From contig JAIMJQ010000015.1 of NCBI GenBank assembly GCA_020693165.1, positions 1 to 42,712 on the forward strand: 42,712 nt of DNA, in the 5' to 3' direction. A program made the translations under genes and the position numbers. This DNA is from Xanthomonas sp. GTDB taxonomy: Bacteria; Pseudomonadota; Gammaproteobacteria; Xanthomonadales; SZUA-5. The notes below the pieces were generated by a model, which had not been told where the DNA came from, searched no databases, and was given only the letters and a program-made list of their open reading frames with translations. Each line of letters opens with the position of its first letter. Within the stretch, counting starts at the first letter, position 1. Positions 1-8,433 of the stretch are shown piece by piece.

Positions 1-1508
1 TACGACGGCAACGAGATGCCGACCGTGCCGAGGAAGTCGGCTAGCTCCTCGTATTTGTGCGTCGGTGGCCGCGGATGCACGCGATACAGCGCCGGCACCC
101 GGCTGCGCTTTAGAAACTTCGCCGCGGCGACATTGGCGGCGATCATGCATTCCTCGATCAGCCGATGGGCGTCGTTGCGCTCGTACAGCTTGACCGCGTC
201 GATCTGGCCCTGCTCGTCGAACTGGAACTTGACCTCCTGGCCCTCGAAATCGAGCGCGCCGCGCTCGGCGCGGCGACGCGCCAGGATCTTGTAGAGCCCG
301 TAGAGGTTTTCCAGATGCGGCAGCACCGCCGCAACTTTCTCCAGCGCATCCGCTCGACGCTGGCCGACGGCCTGCCACACCTGGTTGTAGGTCAGTCGCG
401 CAGCCGAGCGCATCACCGCCGGGAAGAAGCGCGAACGCGTGGTTTCGCCCTGGGCATCGATGCGCAACTCGCACGCCAGACACAGGCGCTCGACATCGGG
501 TTTGAGCGAACAGATACCGTTCGACAGCTGCTCCGGCAGCATCGGCACGACGCGATTCGGAAAGTACACCGAGGTGCCGCGCAGTTGTGCCTCGTTGTCG
601 AGCGCGGTGCCCGGCTGCACATAGGTCGCAACGTCGGCAATCGCCACATACAACTTGTAGCCGCCACCGCGGGTCGGCTCGCACCAGACGGCGTCGTCGA
701 AATCGCGCGCGTCCTCGCCGTCGATGGTCACCAGCGGCAGTTCGCGCAGGTCCTCGCGATCCTTGATCTGCGCCGGGCGCACCGTGTCTGGAATCCTGGC
801 GATCTCACGCAGCAGCGCGTCGGGCCAGACATTGGGAATACTGTGGGTCTCGATCGCCATGTCGATGGCCAGCGAGGTGCCGACCTCCTCGCCGAGCACG
901 CGCACGATCTTCGCCACCGGCTGGCGGTGACTGCTCGGCGGCTCGACGATCTCGGCGACCACCACGTCGCCCGGCCTGGCATCGCTCTCCTGGCCGCGCG
1001 GAATCAGCAGGTTCTGGTGGATACGCTGATCGTCCGGTGCCACTACGCCGAATCCAGCCTCCTCGAGGTAGCGCCCGACCACGCGCGGCGATCGCCGCGA
1101 CAGGATCGAGACAATGGCGCCCTCGGGGCGATCGCGCTTGTCGCGACCCACCACGCTGACCAGCGCACGATCGCCGTGCAGCACCTGGCGCATTTGCGCC
1201 GGCGGCAAATAAATGTCGCCGACACCTTCATCGGGACGCAAAAAGCCGAAGCCTTCGCTGTTGGCAGCGATGGTGCCGGCGATCAGGCCCATCTTGTCGG
1301 CGAGACCGTAGCCGCCGCGCCGGTTCTTCAGCAACCGACCCTGACCGACCAGCTCTTCGAGCAGCGCGCGGACCGACTCGATGCCTTCAGCCGTGTTGAA
1401 GCCGAGCTCGTCGGCGATCTCCTCGGCCTTCATCAGCCTGGCGCTGGCTTGCAGGAATCCGAGCAGTTGGGTGGCGCCGGGCGCCTTGGGTTTGAGGGTC
1501 TTGGGCAT
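1..1508 (-). CDS. rnr: Ribonuclease R, 3'-truncated by window edge
   Basis: Processive 3'-5' exoribonuclease of the RNB family, which degrades structured RNA in the cytoplasm. About 502 codons are visible; the C-terminal end of RNB, the S1 domain and the basic tail lie outside the window. Order seen: a helix-turn-helix domain at about residues 10-65 (LLGFLQASARLMKAEEIADE), cold-shock OB domains at about 75-230 (IAANSEGFGFLRPDEG, DIYLPP), then the RNB core, which opens with VTIDGEDARDFDDAV. That motif carries the metal-binding aspartates of the active site. Later RNB blocks RGTSVYFPNRVVPMLPEQLS and RLIEECMIAANVAAAKF are intact. The ATG at 1506-1508 is forced at the 5' side: an in-frame TAG lies only three codons upstream (1518-1520). 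No clear Shine-Dalgarno is visible. The N-terminal HTH separates it from RNase II. Confidence 0.96.
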   Translation of the reverse strand, partial: MPKTLKPKAPGATQLLGFLQASARLMKAEEIADELGFNTAEGIESVRALLEELVGQGRLLKNRRGGYGLADKMGLIAGTIAANSEGFGFLRPDEGVGDIYLPPAQMRQVLHGDRALVSVVGRDKRDRPEGAIVSILSRRSPRVVGRYLEEAGFGVVAPDDQRIHQNLLIPRGQESDARPGDVVVAEIVEPPSSHRQPVAKIVRVLGEEVGTSLAIDMAIETHSIPNVWPDALLREIARIPDTVRPAQIKDREDLRELPLVTIDGEDARDFDDAVWCEPTRGGGYKLYVAIADVATYVQPGTALDNEAQLRGTSVYFPNRVVPMLPEQLSNGICSLKPDVERLCLACELRIDAQGETTRSRFFPAVMRSAARLTYNQVWQAVGQRRADALEKVAAVLPHLENLYGLYKILARRRAERGALDFEGQEVKFQFDEQGQIDAVKLYERNDAHRLIEECMIAANVAAAKFLKRSRVPALYRVHPRPPTHKYEELADFLGTVGISLPS

Positions 1509-1727
1509 GCGCGAAGGCTACGCGAAAAGGGCGTGGATTTGACCCTCCCCGGAGTCGGCCCGGCTGATGCGCCTGCAGTCACGGCGCGGCGCGCGATTCC
1601 GCGACGGCCAGTCAGCCAGCCTGCATACGCTTTGCTTCATGCACATGGCTTGACCGACATCAAAGTACCGGGTGCCGGCAAGACTAATGTCGAAGACGAA
1701 GGAAGGTGCAGTTGACTTTCGTCGATC

Positions 1728-1732
1728 AGGAG
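1728..1732 (+). promoter_or_regulatory. Ribosome binding site that fixes the start at 1741
   Basis: AGGAG, 8 bases before ATG 1741. It favours this start over the longer in-frame reading that opens at 1672, because only the 1741 start puts a signal peptide at the N terminus. Confidence 0.6.
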
Positions 1733-1740
1733 CAGGTTCC

Positions 1741-2400
1741 ATGAAATACCACGACCCGCGCAACCAAATCAGCATCGCCGTCGCTCCGGCCATCCTGGGG
1801 ATTCTCCTGTGGACGGGCACGGTCGCCGCCGGAGACTGGCCGCCCACTGAAGTGGGCGCGCAATCGCTGCCATCCGCCGCTGCTCCCGGGCCTTCGGGTG
1901 ATTGGTATGGCGAAGGTCCGATGCCCTTGATGCCAGATGACAATGCCGCCATCAGCGACGCCAGGGCGCCCACCGCAACGTTCAGTTACTACACCGTCAG
2001 CGGCGCGACGCTGCGCGGGCGCTCAAGCACCGCCGGCTACACCTACCAGGGCTTGGGTTGCACCTCCAGCACATCTGCGACGGACCGCTGGCTCAATACG
2101 GAGATGCCGATTCCCGATGGTGCGACCATCAAGTACCTGCGCATCTACTACTACGACACCAACGCCACCGGCACGGTAACCGCTTATCTCACCCGCTACC
2201 AACCCGGTCAGACCACGGACGACATAACGAGTATCGGTTCGACAGCGGCATTCGCCAGCGGGTATGGAACGTCATTGAGCGCCGAACTCACCCATGTGGT
2301 CGACAACACGAACTATGCGTACACCCTGCTTGCATCGACCAGCACGGCCGTCAGCACTTTGCGGATTTGCGGTATGCGCGTTGCCTATTACGCACCTTGA
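1741..2400 (+). CDS. Secreted protein, tandem paralog 1 (no C-terminal tag)
   Basis: A 219-residue protein of no family I recognise. The start at 1741 is chosen because AGGAG (1728-1732) sits 8 bases upstream and the product opens with a signal peptide (about residues 1-30, hydrophobic core ISIAVAPAILGILLW, then TVAAG). The mature part shares a long block with the next gene: FSYYTVSGATLRGRSST, LGCTS, PDGATIKYLRIYYYDTNA, TRYQPGQTTDD, FASGYGTSLSAELTHVVD and RICGMRVAYY. It ends at RVAYYAP, exactly where the downstream paralog continues into a DFFANGFEDPL tail. Probably exported and beta-rich. The 74-base gap to the next gene suggests co-transcription. Function unknown. Confidence 0.8.
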   Translation: MKYHDPRNQISIAVAPAILGILLWTGTVAAGDWPPTEVGAQSLPSAAAPGPSGDWYGEGPMPLMPDDNAAISDARAPTATFSYYTVSGATLRGRSSTAGYTYQGLGCTSSTSATDRWLNTEMPIPDGATIKYLRIYYYDTNATGTVTAYLTRYQPGQTTDDITSIGSTAAFASGYGTSLSAELTHVVDNTNYAYTLLASTSTAVSTLRICGMRVAYYAP

Positions 2401-2474
2401 GTGCCGGATGCCCGGCCGGAACTTCCGGAACGAGCCCTCCGGCCGTAGGCGCTGCCCGAAAGCGAGGACCCATC

Positions 2475-3131
2475 ATGAACACCCAATGTGCAGCCAGGCT
2501 GGTGATCGCCGCCATCCTGAGTACAGGACTGCTGTCTGCTGCGTTGGCGGCCAACCCTGGAGCGGCGCCGACCGAGCCGCAAGCCACGGTACCCACGAAC
2601 AGTCCGCCGGCGATCAATACCGACGCCAGCCCGGCGCCTGATGCCGACGTCAACATCCCCGGATCCCCCAATCAGCAGTTCAGCTATTACACGGTGTCGG
2701 GAGCAACCATGCGGGGGCGCTCGTCCACTTCCGAAACCGCTTACCACAGCCTGGGTTGCGCCTATGTGACGTCAGCATCCGACCTGATTCTCAATAGCGA
2801 CCTGCCGCTACCCGACGGTTCGCTGATCAAGTTCCTGAGAGTTTATTACCACGATACCAATGCCGCCAACGGCGTACGCGCGTTGATCACGCGCTACCAG
2901 CCGGGCGTCGCGGGAACCGACCTGACCTCGGCAACCTCAACCGCGGCATTTGTGGGCGGATACGGTACATCGCTCAGCCCGGAGCTGAACGAACTGGTTG
3001 ACGGTGACAAGTACGCCTACACCGTGATCGGCTGGCCGGATGAGGCGTCGAGCAGCAACCGGATCTGCGGCGCGCGCGTCGCCTACTACGGCCCGGATTT
3101 CTTTGCCAACGGGTTTGAGGATCCACTTTGA
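2475..3131 (+). CDS. Secreted protein, tandem paralog 2, with C-terminal FANGFE tag
   Basis: A 218-residue paralog of the preceding gene. A signal peptide covers about residues 1-26 (hydrophobic LVIAAILSTGLLSAALA, then AN). A Pro/Ala-rich linker follows, then the shared domain: FSYYTVSGATMRGRSST, LGCAYVTSASD, PDGSLIKFLRVYYHDTNA, TRYQPGVAGTDLTS, GGYGTSLSPELNELVDG, RICGARVAYY. Unlike paralog 1 it continues past RVAYYGP into DFFANGFEDPL. The same FA(N/D)GFE hexapeptide ends two unrelated secreted proteins in this window (stops at 11980 and 22422), so the tail looks like a transferable module, perhaps for sorting or anchoring. That role is inference. Function of the main domain is unknown. Confidence 0.8.
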   Translation: MNTQCAARLVIAAILSTGLLSAALAANPGAAPTEPQATVPTNSPPAINTDASPAPDADVNIPGSPNQQFSYYTVSGATMRGRSSTSETAYHSLGCAYVTSASDLILNSDLPLPDGSLIKFLRVYYHDTNAANGVRALITRYQPGVAGTDLTSATSTAAFVGGYGTSLSPELNELVDGDKYAYTVIGWPDEASSSNRICGARVAYYGPDFFANGFEDPL

Positions 3132-3181
3132 TCCGGCGCGGCACTGCCGCGCCCAGTTGATCGCCGCAGGCATATCCGAAA

Positions 3182-3213
3182 AGCAGCCTGCGGACCATTG
3201 TCCGCAGGCTGCT
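3182..3213. terminator. Bidirectional stem-loop between convergent genes
   Basis: A perfect 13-bp stem (3182-3194 with 3201-3213, arm AGCAGCCTGCGGA) around a 6-base loop. It lies between convergent genes ending at 3131 (+) and 3229 (-). On the minus strand the stem runs into a short T run (TTTTC); on the plus strand into CTCATTAAAA. It is a plausible intrinsic terminator for both directions, though the U tracts are short. Confidence 0.75.
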
Positions 3214-3228
3214 CTCATTAAAATGATT

Positions 3229-4554
3229 CTATCCGCCCGCGCTGCCGCGTCGGCGCGGCGGCTTGCGCGTGGACGCCTTGCCATCAGCAGCACTGGTCTT
3301 GCTGCGCCGCGCGTCTGCCGACCTGCTGGCCTGCGGCAACAGCTCCCGCAGCAGCGTCTCGCAATCGCCATGCGACATCGCCCGCGGTACCGGATAATTG
3401 CTGTCGGCCTCCCAGCAGGCCGCTTTCGCCAGTCCGGGAATGTCCTGTTCGCGCAAAGCATCCAGCGTTTTCGGAATGCCGAGCTTGCGGTTCATCGCCT
3501 CGACCGAATCGAGGAACCGCTGCGCCAGCCGCGACTCGCTGTCGCCCTTGCGGGCCAAACCGGCGCGTTGCGCCAGCATCGCCAGTTTGGGCTCGATGAC
3601 GGCACTCGAATAGCGCAGCACCGCTGGCAACACGATCGCGTTGGCGAGGCCATGCGGCGTGTGATACCGACCGCCCAACTGATGCGCGATGGCGTGCACG
3701 TTGCCGACATTGGCGCGGGTGAACGCCATCCCGGCGTAGGCCGAGGCCAGCGCCATCTGCTCGCGCGCAGCGATGTTCTTGCCATCCGCATAAGCCAGCG
3801 GCAGGTTCTGGTAGATCATGCTCACCGCTGCGAGCGCCATTCCGTTGGTGAAATCGGTGCCCCAGTTGCCGATGTAGGCCTCCACCGCATGCGTCAGCGC
3901 GTCCATGCCGGTGGCCGCGGTGATTGGCTGCGGCAATCCGATCATCAGCGATGGATCGAGCGCCGCCATCCGCGGCACCAGTCGTGAATCGGCGATCACC
4001 AGCTTGGTGTGGTTTTCCGGGTCGGAAATCACCGCCGCGACCGTCACCTCGGAACCCGTGCCGGCGGTCGTCGGCACCGCATAAATCGGCGGCGGTCCTT
4101 TCCAGCCGCGGAAATAGCCGACCAGGTCGCGCGGATGACGCCCGTTGGCGACCGACTGTCCGATTGCCTTGGCCGCATCCATCACCGAACCACCGCCGAA
4201 GGCAACGATGGCATCACAGCCCTCGCGCTGGTATTTGGCGATGCCCTTCTCGACGAGATCGATCGGCGCGTCGGGCGTGATCTCGTCGAAGATCACGAAA
4301 GCCGTGCGACTGGCCTTGAGCGCATCCATCAGTCCTTTCGCCAGCCCCAGCTTGAGCACCACGGCGTCGCCGACCAGCAGGATTTTTTCGTGGGCAAAGG
4401 CAGCGATCGCCTGTCCCAGTCGTACACTGGAACCCGCGCCGACCAGCAGCGTGGGCTGCGGCACCGGAACCATCCGGACCGCCAGGCCCGCAGCGCGCTT
4501 CAATCCCGGCAGCGCGTAGGTGCGCGCCATGTCGCCGATCAAACTATTGTTCAT
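3229..4554 (-). CDS. Iron-containing (group III) alcohol dehydrogenase
   Basis: NAD(P)-dependent interconversion of an alcohol and an aldehyde; 441 residues, a little longer than the usual 380-400. Seen: the cofactor loop GGGSVMDAAKAI, the block AVPTTAGTGSEVT, and the metal ligands in MDALTHAVEAY, NVHAIAHQLGG and YHTPHG. The start at 4554 has GGAGG (4561-4565) six bases upstream. The last 35 residues are an Arg/Lys/Ser-rich tail outside the family fold. It is divergent, by 46 bp, from the acyl reductase-like gene at 4601, whose product also ends in a basic tail. That arrangement suggests a shared job: the aldehyde made by one could be reduced by this enzyme. Substrate cannot be read from the sequence. 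Confidence 0.92.
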   Translation of the reverse strand: MNNSLIGDMARTYALPGLKRAAGLAVRMVPVPQPTLLVGAGSSVRLGQAIAAFAHEKILLVGDAVVLKLGLAKGLMDALKASRTAFVIFDEITPDAPIDLVEKGIAKYQREGCDAIVAFGGGSVMDAAKAIGQSVANGRHPRDLVGYFRGWKGPPPIYAVPTTAGTGSEVTVAAVISDPENHTKLVIADSRLVPRMAALDPSLMIGLPQPITAATGMDALTHAVEAYIGNWGTDFTNGMALAAVSMIYQNLPLAYADGKNIAAREQMALASAYAGMAFTRANVGNVHAIAHQLGGRYHTPHGLANAIVLPAVLRYSSAVIEPKLAMLAQRAGLARKGDSESRLAQRFLDSVEAMNRKLGIPKTLDALREQDIPGLAKAACWEADSNYPVPRAMSHGDCETLLRELLPQASRSADARRSKTSAADGKASTRKPPRRRGSAGG

Positions 4555-4600
4555 GGCAACCCTCCATCATCAACCCACACTACTCTGCCGCAGCAAAATC

Positions 4601-6667
4601 ATGAAGACCGTGATCAGCATCAGTCTCGGGTCGAAAAAGCAGGACTTCGAGTTCACCACCACCTTCCTCGGCCAGAAGATGCGCGTCCAGCGGGTCGGTA
4701 CCAACGGCAGCACTGCGACCGCCGCCAAGCTGTTGCGCCACTGGGAGAGCCGTGCCGACGCGATCGGCCTCGGCGTGGTCAAGGACAGCTATCGCATCGG
4801 CGCGCAGCGCCTGATCGACAAGGACACTTCACGCCTGTCGAAGGTGGTGACGAAAGTGCCGCTGACCACCGGCGCGCGGCTCTCGGACATCTTCCTCGAG
4901 TGGGCGGTGCGCCACACGCAGAACGAACTCGGCCACTATTTCGACAACGCCAACGTGCTGTTTTTTTCCGGCATGGCCAACTACAAGCTGGCGATGTCGA
5001 TGTCCGAGTACACCAGCAACCTGCAATTCGCCGATCCGCTGCTGCAACTTGGCGTGCCCAAGCTGTTGACCTCGCTCGACGCCCTCGGCGTTTACGCCAG
5101 CGGCATGCACTATGTATCCGACTGGACGCCGCCGCGAGTGATCCCGGCGCTGCTGCTCAAGCAGTGGACGCGGTTCGTGCTCGGCAAGGCGCTGGCCAAG
5201 GCCACCATGGTGGTGGCGCCGGTGCACGAACTCGACGACTTCGGCCTGGAGGAACTCGCCGGCAAGACCATCATCACCAGCAACGTCAACGACGAGCGCC
5301 TTGCCCGCTTCAAGGACAAGGGCGTCAACATGGTCGTCGACGGCGCGCCGGTGGTGGGCGGCCATGTACTCGGACCGGAAATGCTCGATGCGATGATCAT
5401 CGCCGCAACCGGCAAGGCGCCAGAGGACATCTTCGAGGAGGACATCCTCGAGATCATCGCCCGCCTCGACATGGCACCGCGGATCCTCTACCCGAACGGC
5501 TTCAAGCGGGTCAACCGCTTTGCCTTCGTCATTCATCCGCTGTCGCAGGAGTACTTCAAGAAAATCAAACCGGTCGAGTTGTTGTCGCGGGTATCGCCGC
5601 CGTTGCTGATGGACTCGCTGGAAAAGGTGATGGCGTACGCGCCGCCATTCGTCTACTCGAAGATCGAGGGCATCAAGTCGCCGACCGGCGTCGAGGCCGA
5701 AGGCTGGCTGATTTCGGTAGGCGGCACGCCGAAGGAAATCATGAGCCACAGCCCGGAGTTCACTTACCGGCGCCTGCTCGCCGCCGCCGACGTCGCCAAG
5801 CGCCTCGGCGCCCAGATCATGGGCCTCGGCGCGTTCACCAAGGTGGTCGGCGATGCCGGCGTCACCGTGGCACGCCGCGCCAGCCTGCCGATCACCACCG
5901 GCAACAGCTACAGCGCCTCCGGCGCGCTGTGGGCGGCGCACGACGCGGTGCTGCGCATGCGCCTGGTCCCCCGGCCGAAGGGCAAGGGACGCGTCAAGTT
6001 CAAGGCGATGGTCGTCGGCGCGACCGGCGCGATCGGCTCGGCGTGTTCGCGCCTGCTGGTGCGGGTGGCCGAGGAAGTCACCCTGGTCTCACCGGAGACC
6101 GCCAAGCTGCTGGCGCTGAAGGCGTCCATCCTTCAGGAGACCCCGGACGCGAAGATCGTGCTGTCCGCCAGCGCCGACACGCATATCGGCGCGATGGACA
6201 TGGTGGTCACCGCGACCTCCGGCGCCGGCAAGAAGATCCTCGACATCATGAAGGTCAAGCCCGGCTGCGTGATCACCGACGTCGCCCGTCCGCTCGACCT
6301 GCCCCCCGAGGAGGTCGCCAAGCGACCCGACGTGCTGGTGATCGAATCCGGCGAAATCGAGGTGCCGGGCGACCTCAAGGTCAAGAACATCGGTTTGCCG
6401 AAGAACGTGGTCTACGCCTGCCTCGCCGAGACCATCGTGCTGGCGCTGGAAGGTCGCTTCGAGAACTTCACCGTTGGCCGCGCCATCGAGTGGGCGAAGG
6501 TGCGCGAGATCTACCAGATGGGCCTCAAGCACGGCATGAAGCTGGCCGCGATCTCCGGCGTCAACGGCGTCTACAGCGACGCCGACATCGAACGCGTCAG
6601 GGAACTGGCACTGGCCGCGCGCGCCAAGAAGCCGGCACGGCGGCGACGAACGGCGACGGCAAAGTAG
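4601..6667 (+). CDS. Large protein with C-terminal acyl-ACP reductase (AAR)-like half
   Basis: A 688-residue protein. From about residue 305 it follows the layout of long-chain acyl-[ACP] reductase, which makes fatty aldehydes in cyanobacteria: opening FAFVIHPLSQEYFK, a GLGAFTKVV block near 408, TTGNSYSASG near 435, a Rossmann motif VVGATGAIGS (G473 to G479), and ACLAETIVLALEGRFENF with C607. In my alignment from memory, C607 matches the catalytic Cys (C294) of the Synechococcus enzyme, inside the same ACxAE context. The first 300 residues (for example LTTGARLSDIFLEWAVRH, MHYVSDWTPPRVIPALLLKQ) match nothing I know and have no signal peptide. The C terminus is basic (AKKPARRRRTATAK). ATG 4601 is chosen because upstream in-frame ATGs overlap the divergent dehydrogenase; its Shine-Dalgarno is weak. 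Probable role: acyl thioester reduction to aldehyde. Confidence 0.75.
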   Translation: MKTVISISLGSKKQDFEFTTTFLGQKMRVQRVGTNGSTATAAKLLRHWESRADAIGLGVVKDSYRIGAQRLIDKDTSRLSKVVTKVPLTTGARLSDIFLEWAVRHTQNELGHYFDNANVLFFSGMANYKLAMSMSEYTSNLQFADPLLQLGVPKLLTSLDALGVYASGMHYVSDWTPPRVIPALLLKQWTRFVLGKALAKATMVVAPVHELDDFGLEELAGKTIITSNVNDERLARFKDKGVNMVVDGAPVVGGHVLGPEMLDAMIIAATGKAPEDIFEEDILEIIARLDMAPRILYPNGFKRVNRFAFVIHPLSQEYFKKIKPVELLSRVSPPLLMDSLEKVMAYAPPFVYSKIEGIKSPTGVEAEGWLISVGGTPKEIMSHSPEFTYRRLLAAADVAKRLGAQIMGLGAFTKVVGDAGVTVARRASLPITTGNSYSASGALWAAHDAVLRMRLVPRPKGKGRVKFKAMVVGATGAIGSACSRLLVRVAEEVTLVSPETAKLLALKASILQETPDAKIVLSASADTHIGAMDMVVTATSGAGKKILDIMKVKPGCVITDVARPLDLPPEEVAKRPDVLVIESGEIEVPGDLKVKNIGLPKNVVYACLAETIVLALEGRFENFTVGRAIEWAKVREIYQMGLKHGMKLAAISGVNGVYSDADIERVRELALAARAKKPARRRRTATAK

Positions 6668-6736
6668 GTCTCGGCAACCCTTGACGGTGCGGTTGGTCGC
6701 GCAGCGAACTGCGGGCGGTTGGCGGACTGCTTCTCT

Positions 6737-6862
6737 TGTCCGTAAAGAGCGCAAAAAACGCAAATGAAATCATGAATTTGTGACCGGACCGGCGGTCACC
6801 AAGCCGTCGCGCCGTCCCCGAGCAGTCTTTGCTCTCTTTGCGTCCTTTGCGGACAAATATTG
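6737..6862. repeat. Imperfect inverted repeat (intergenic hairpin element)
   Basis: Two arms of about 30 bases: 6737-6765, beginning TTGTCCGTAAAGAGCGC, and 6829-6862, which reads TTGTCCGCAAAGGACGC on the other strand. Roughly three quarters of positions match by eye. About 65 bases separate them. It lies in the 283-bp gap between the acyl reductase-like gene and the convergent DUF5329 gene. Nothing else is visible in that gap. Confidence 0.5.
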
Positions 6863-6950
6863 TTGTTCCGTCAGTTGCGAGATATTCGGCAACCGCGACG
6901 TGCACGCCGCGACGGGGTCTTGCGGACCGAGGAATTCACCCTGCTGCGGC

Positions 6951-7337
6951 TCACTGGACAGCCTGTCCGCCCTCACCCGCCGCGCGCGCCGCCGCCAGCT
7001 CGGCGCGCAGCCAATCCGCCGTCGCCATCTCGGCGCGCCCGCTGCACTGCACCCGATATTCACGGCCAGTCAGGTAACTCCCCGATGCCACTTTGTCGAT
7101 GAACTGCTCGGCCGTCTCCAGTCTCGACTGCGCCCGTTCGTACTTCATCAGCAGGTGTTCGGCGGCGTCCTTCGACGGATGCGGGTCGCCATTGCGAATG
7201 AAGGTGCAATCGCTGCTGCTGACGAAATCCAGCAGATGGCGAATCTCGCGATCGGCCCCGGCATCGGGCGTAGCCAGAACCGGCGACGCCAGTGTCGCGC
7301 AAATCAGTCCGATCAACAGCACCAGCATGAGTCTCAT
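6951..7337 (-). CDS. DUF5329 family secreted protein
   Basis: A 128-residue exported protein of unknown function. The signal peptide is residues 1-22 (MRLMLVLLIGLICATLASPV, then LA). The mature part fits my memory of DUF5329: IRHLLDFVSSSDCTFIRNG, AAEHLLMKYERA, TAEQFIDKVASGSYLTG and a C-terminal ADWLRAEL. It has two cysteines, one in SSDCTF and one in RVQCSG, which could form a periplasmic disulfide. AGGA lies 8 bases before the ATG at 7337. It follows the phosphoesterase gene on the same strand by 25 bp, so the two are probably co-transcribed. Confidence 0.8.
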   Translation of the reverse strand: MRLMLVLLIGLICATLASPVLATPDAGADREIRHLLDFVSSSDCTFIRNGDPHPSKDAAEHLLMKYERAQSRLETAEQFIDKVASGSYLTGREYRVQCSGRAEMATADWLRAELAAARAAGEGGQAVQ

Positions 7338-7362
7338 CGCATCGATCCTGAGTGCAGTGGAA

Positions 7363-8256
7363 TCACAGCGTCGCGCCGCCCTGGCGACCCGGATTGCGGA
7401 ACCGTACCCGCAGCGGATTGTGATCCGACGAGCCGATTACCGGGACATCTGCGGTGAGCACGTGCAGATCGCGATAGAACACATGGTCGAGCGGAAAGCG
7501 TCCAAAGGTCTTGCGCGGCCCGACGAAAATCACCTCGCTCAAACGCAGGGACGCCACGATGTCGTCGACGATCGCGCGCCTGCCGGCGCGCCAGGTGTTG
7601 AGATCGCCCGAGAAGATCACCGGACCTTCGTGTGCGCTGACCAGTTCCGCGACCGCGACCAACTGTTCGCGAAACGCACGCGTGTCCGCCGTGAAGTTGA
7701 TCGCATGCACATTGGCGACCAGCAGCGTCAAATCCGAACCCGCCAGCCGGTATTCGGTCAGCAGCGCACTCTTGTCGGTTCGCAGCAGCGGCTCCCGACG
7801 TTCGAGCGCGCGCACGGTGAGCGGAGCGGCGTTGGACGCCGTAAGCACGCCGGTGGGCAGGCCGGCATATTGCCAGGCGTCGACCATGTCCCAGCGCGGC
7901 AATCCGACCAGACCGGATGCGAATTCCTCACCCAGGTGCGCCTCCTGCAACAGCACGAGGTCGCTGCCGGTCGCCATCGAGCGAAAATCGCCGACCCAAT
8001 CATCGCTGCTGCCTTTGTGCACATTCCAGACCAGGACGCGAATCTCGCTGCCGCTGATGGCACCATCGCTGTCGACGTCGCTGGTCCAGACGCCCGGCGA
8101 TTTGGGCGATTCCGCCGATGGTGATGCAACCGGCGGGAGATCCGGCGCCGCGCCACTATCGACGCCAGCGGCGCACAGCAACGGCCAGCCGGACAGCAAG
8201 GCCGCCAGGCACAAGGCCAGGCGGGGCGTCGGGTAGTTGGAGCATTTGGGGATCAT
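7363..8256 (-). CDS. Secreted endonuclease/exonuclease/phosphatase (EEP) family protein
   Basis: A 297-residue metal-dependent phosphodiesterase or phosphatase of the DNase I/Mg-sphingomyelinase superfamily, exported by a signal peptide (about 1-30, hydrophobic LALCLAALLSGWPLLCAAG). Motifs in order: VLVWNVHKG (Asn), VLLQEA (the metal-binding Glu), NVHAINF, FSGDLNTW (the Asp-x-Asn pair), PLDHVFYR and GSSDHNPL (the catalytic Asp-His). All key residues are present, so it should be active. Just before the domain, DVDSDGAISGSE resembles a calcium-binding DxDxDG loop. Substrate (nucleic acid, lipid or inositol phosphate) is not readable. It is the upstream gene of a pair with DUF5329. No good Shine-Dalgarno is seen at the ATG at 8256. 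Confidence 0.88.
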   Translation of the reverse strand: MIPKCSNYPTPRLALCLAALLSGWPLLCAAGVDSGAAPDLPPVASPSAESPKSPGVWTSDVDSDGAISGSEIRVLVWNVHKGSSDDWVGDFRSMATGSDLVLLQEAHLGEEFASGLVGLPRWDMVDAWQYAGLPTGVLTASNAAPLTVRALERREPLLRTDKSALLTEYRLAGSDLTLLVANVHAINFTADTRAFREQLVAVAELVSAHEGPVIFSGDLNTWRAGRRAIVDDIVASLRLSEVIFVGPRKTFGRFPLDHVFYRDLHVLTADVPVIGSSDHNPLRVRFRNPGRQGGATL

Positions 8257-8433
8257 TCGCCGAGCTTACACGAGTGAACCTTTACCGCGACCCACGTGGG
8301 TGATGCGCCGTCCCCCGCCCGGGAGATCTGTCCGCAGCCGGCTTGATCACGACCAGTCCCGGACGCCGGCCCGACAATGTGACTTTGCACGCGTGCGTAG
8401 CGTCGAGCGCGACGGCGCAGGCAGAATCTGCGG

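Noticed and set aside
165-1715. A long plus-strand open frame (516 codons) across the left edge
   Set aside because: It is the antisense of rnr. The minus-strand reading gives an unmistakable RNase R with HTH, OB and RNB motifs.
1530-1720. Possible tRNA upstream of rnr
   Set aside because: A GGGTCAAATCC-like stretch hints at a T-arm, but the GGTTCRA consensus and an acceptor stem are missing.
4009-6684. An 891-codon plus-strand open frame
   Set aside because: It overlaps the alcohol dehydrogenase on the other strand and the acyl reductase in another frame; both real genes show family motifs and this one shows none.
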